Notes under the pieces: model-generated
Seen by the model: the letters and a program-made list of their open reading frames with translations, nothing else
What the model was told of the DNA's origin: nothing
Database searches by the model: none
From: Aquiflexum sp. TKW24L
Lineage (GTDB): Bacteria; Bacteroidota; Bacteroidia; Cytophagales; Cyclobacteriaceae
Length of the DNA: 64,000 bases
Assembly: GCF_023502205.1 (NCBI RefSeq)
Contig: NZ_JAMFLG010000001.1
Coordinates: 299,859-363,858 of the forward strand
Direction of reading: 5' to 3'
Program-made: the position numbers and the translations under genes
Shown here: positions 62,199 through 64,000 of the stretch, piece after piece
Layout of the letters: every line of letters starts with the position of its first letter
How positions within the stretch are numbered: position 1 is the first letter of the stretch

Positions 62199-63680
62199 TT
62201 ACTTCTTAAACCTCCCATAGACCCCTTGTCCCGGAAAGACATTGGGAACAGTCTCCCCATTTTTCAAGACAAAAGTCCCGTTTACCAGTACATATTCAAT
62301 CCCCGATGAAAATTCAAGGCCTTCTTCAAATGTGGCTTTATCAATAATAGTATTGGGATCAAAAACAGTAATATCAGCATCTGCACCCACCTGAATCCTT
62401 CCTTTGAACCGCATCATAGGTGCTATTTCTTCCAGACGCTTTGCCGGAAGCAAAGTCATTTTTGCAATCGCAGTATTTAAGTCGAGTACCTGATCTTCTC
62501 TGACATATTTGCCCAATACCCTCGAAAAAGTCCCGGCAGTACGGGGATGGGCAAATTTACTATACGGCATACCATCCGATCCTATGATCACTCCCGGAGT
62601 CCCAATCCCTTTTGCAATCCACTCGGGCTTCATCATGTGCATGATGACATATTGATTGGTTCGTCGGTGTCTTTCAAATGTTTCTTTGGTAAGGCGTTCC
62701 CCTGTGGAAGCCAATTGCAAATCTCCATAATCAATGTCCAGTCTTTGCTGCCAACCCTCATTAAACATAGCGGTCAATAAACCTGTCGACGCAGCAGTAT
62801 AAGGATACAATTCTGTCGTGATATCAAAGCCTTTGTTGGCAGCGTCACTTACCATATCCAAAGCAAAATCAATCTGTCCAAGCGACATGCTGTTGATGTG
62901 GACAATATGCAAAGGAGCGCCGGTGAGAGTGGCATTGGCGATTACTTCCTGAATGGACAGGATATTCGGTTCACGAGTATGGGTAAAAACCAAAGCATCC
63001 ATCTTACCTGCCAATTCAAAAACACTGTACATCTCTGTCGGCTTGGTGCCAGGCAAGTAACCTATTGGAACACCAATTCCGATTCCTCCTTCTTCTAATG
63101 CTGATTTGATATTGATGAGGGTTTTATCCATTTCTTGGGATGTTTGGTCTTCTAGATATGAAGGACCTACGAGATGGGTAAAATTTTGGAGATTAGACTC
63201 TTTGTTTTTTACCTGAACCAAAAGTTCATCCACATTGCTTTGGTACCTTTCCATGGCCTTCATGCGCTCAAAAGGCCAGCATACACTCGCTCCATAATGG
63301 ATCAGTGCATTGCCCTTCCTGGATTCATACCAAGCTCCGGTATGGTCCATCCCCCATTCAAGCTCCAAGGCTGTGGTAACCCCATCGTGAAGTTGGTATT
63401 CCTGCTCTATATTGGACATGCCATGCACATGCAGGTCAATAAAACCGGGAGAAACCACCTTACCGCTCACATTGATTGTTTCCTTTCCCTTCAAAGTTTC
63501 AGAACTGATCATCATTATGCGGCCATTTTGAATGCCCACATTTCTAATCGCATCCAGTTTAGTTTCAGGATCGATGACCCTCCCTCCTTCCAAAACAATG
63601 TCGTAAAGGACAGCGGTCTGAGCGGTAGATTCAATTCCGCCTTGCAGAACCAAAAAAAGGCATAGGAAAATTTTAAGCAT
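62199..63680 (-). CDS. Exported N-acyl-D-amino-acid deacylase-like amidohydrolase
   Basis: 493 aa from the ATG at 63680, which gives a Sec signal peptide (MLKIFLCLFLVLQGGIESTA); frames reaching 63695 or 63827 add an implausible tail. Amidohydrolase-superfamily, D-aminoacylase/dihydroorotase-like: VVSPGFIDLHVHGMSN (His84, His86), FTHTREP, PLHIVHINSMS, GVIIGSDGMPYSKFAHPRTA (catalytic Asp) and RIQVGADADITVFDP. Metal-dependent deacylation of N-acyl amino acids or similar, in the periplasm. Preceded by copy 6 of the shared element. Confidence 0.87.
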   Translation of the reverse strand: MLKIFLCLFLVLQGGIESTAQTAVLYDIVLEGGRVIDPETKLDAIRNVGIQNGRIMMISSETLKGKETINVSGKVVSPGFIDLHVHGMSNIEQEYQLHDGVTTALELEWGMDHTGAWYESRKGNALIHYGASVCWPFERMKAMERYQSNVDELLVQVKNKESNLQNFTHLVGPSYLEDQTSQEMDKTLINIKSALEEGGIGIGVPIGYLPGTKPTEMYSVFELAGKMDALVFTHTREPNILSIQEVIANATLTGAPLHIVHINSMSLGQIDFALDMVSDAANKGFDITTELYPYTAASTGLLTAMFNEGWQQRLDIDYGDLQLASTGERLTKETFERHRRTNQYVIMHMMKPEWIAKGIGTPGVIIGSDGMPYSKFAHPRTAGTFSRVLGKYVREDQVLDLNTAIAKMTLLPAKRLEEIAPMMRFKGRIQVGADADITVFDPNTIIDKATFEEGLEFSSGIEYVLVNGTFVLKNGETVPNVFPGQGVYGRFKK

Positions 63681-63792
63681 TTTGGATGTTATCATGAGTG
63701 CTTTGGAAAAGGATATAAGAAATGGCAAAAGCCAACCAGTCAATTGCATTAGGGTGGGAAGGAGTTCAAGTCCTGATAAATTCCCAATCTTA

Positions 63793-63884
63793 CAATTTAA
63801 AAAACTCAAATCTCTCATGACGGCCACTTAGGACGAAACCTATCTATTTCTTCCCCAAAGTGTGGTATTTCTTTCCGGCGGAGG
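63793..63884 (-). promoter_or_regulatory. Shared activator-type promoter element, copy 6
   Basis: TTAGGACGAA at 63828, TTCCCCAAA 13 bp later, third half-site TTTCCGGCGGAGG ending at 63884. The minus-strand -7-like TAAATTG is at 63799-63793, 29 bp away. The amidohydrolase start lies 113 bp beyond. The rest of 63681-64000 holds no gene. Confidence 0.68.
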
Positions 63885-63932
63885 ATTTTCAAGGTGTAGG
63901 AGTTGTTAGATTCTAGACTATTTTTTTATAAT

Positions 63933-63952
63933 CCAACCCCTGTCGGGGTTGG
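63933..63952. repeat. REP-like hairpin
   Basis: CCAACCCC and GGGGTTGG separated by TGTC, a perfect 8-bp stem. Similar in core to TTCAACCC/GGGGTTGAA at 6239-6260. Confidence 0.5.
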
Positions 63953-64000
63953 GGGTGGTTGTTTTGAACGCTGATTCTTTCCCACCGCCCCGATAGCCAT

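Overview
The window comes from a Bacteroidota chromosome, most likely a member of the Cytophagales (Cyclobacteriaceae-like); I cannot resolve the genus. The reasons are a giant hybrid two-component regulator with a propeller sensor, many lipoproteins with short SPII leaders, a family of small single-TM proteins typical of the phylum (DUF6090-like), -7 boxes of the TAnnTTTG type, weak Shine-Dalgarno sequences and moderate-to-low GC. I see no rRNA, tRNA, CRISPR array, integrase or intact insertion sequence.

Layout. 1-4.1 kb: leftward operon of a sulfatase lipoprotein, an NTF2-like protein and three tandem membrane-anchored paralogs. 4.1-11 kb: two near-twin APC amino-acid permeases bracketing DUF6090-like genes (one intact, one frameshifted, one tiny remnant), two NTF2-like lipoproteins and palindromic repeats. 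11.5-14.6 kb: two mosaic lipoproteins that share a leader but carry GC-rich, foreign-looking bodies. 14.8-18.9 kb: hybrid sensor kinase/AraC regulator. 19.8-22.3 kb: propeller lipoprotein, palindrome array and a truncated S58 peptidase. 22.5-34.9 kb: rightward glycan cluster (GH-GT2 fusion, ABC exporter, four paralogous GT-B-like proteins, a GT4, a deacetylase-like protein). 34.9-39.9 kb: convergent nucleotide-sugar operon (glucose-1-phosphate cytidylyltransferase, SDR epimerase, UDP-sugar dehydrogenase, RmlC-like epimerase, SAF-domain oxidoreductase). 40.3-49.8 kb: DUF1080 lipoprotein, a duplicated GGCT-fold lipoprotein flanking an MBOAT/SGNH O-acylation pair, more DUF6090-like genes, two paralogous multi-TM proteins and an esterase. 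49.9-60 kb: redox and aromatic-type enzymes (VOC/cytochrome c/rhodanese fusion, FMN hydroxyacid oxidase, intradiol dioxygenase, DinB, TPR, SDR, proline iminopeptidase). 60.5-64 kb: Fic protein with palindromic operators and an amidohydrolase.

Strongest new signal. Six leftward genes (both permeases, both mosaic lipoproteins, the iminopeptidase and the amidohydrolase) have the same ~55-bp element upstream. Its half-sites repeat every 21 bp, and it lies 28-29 bp from a TAnnTT -7 box in every copy. This looks like one activator-dependent regulon. One copy sits in the divergent intergenic region of the hybrid AraC-type regulator, which is therefore the obvious but unproven candidate activator.

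Other themes. Gene decay and rearrangement are frequent: a truncated peptidase, a 71-aa copy of the GGCT lipoprotein, a 56-aa VOC fragment, a DUF6090 remnant ending at a REPIN-like element, and orphan coding tails. The sugar operon could feed the adjacent exporter/GT cluster, making 22.5-39.9 kb one surface-glycan locus whose product is unknown.
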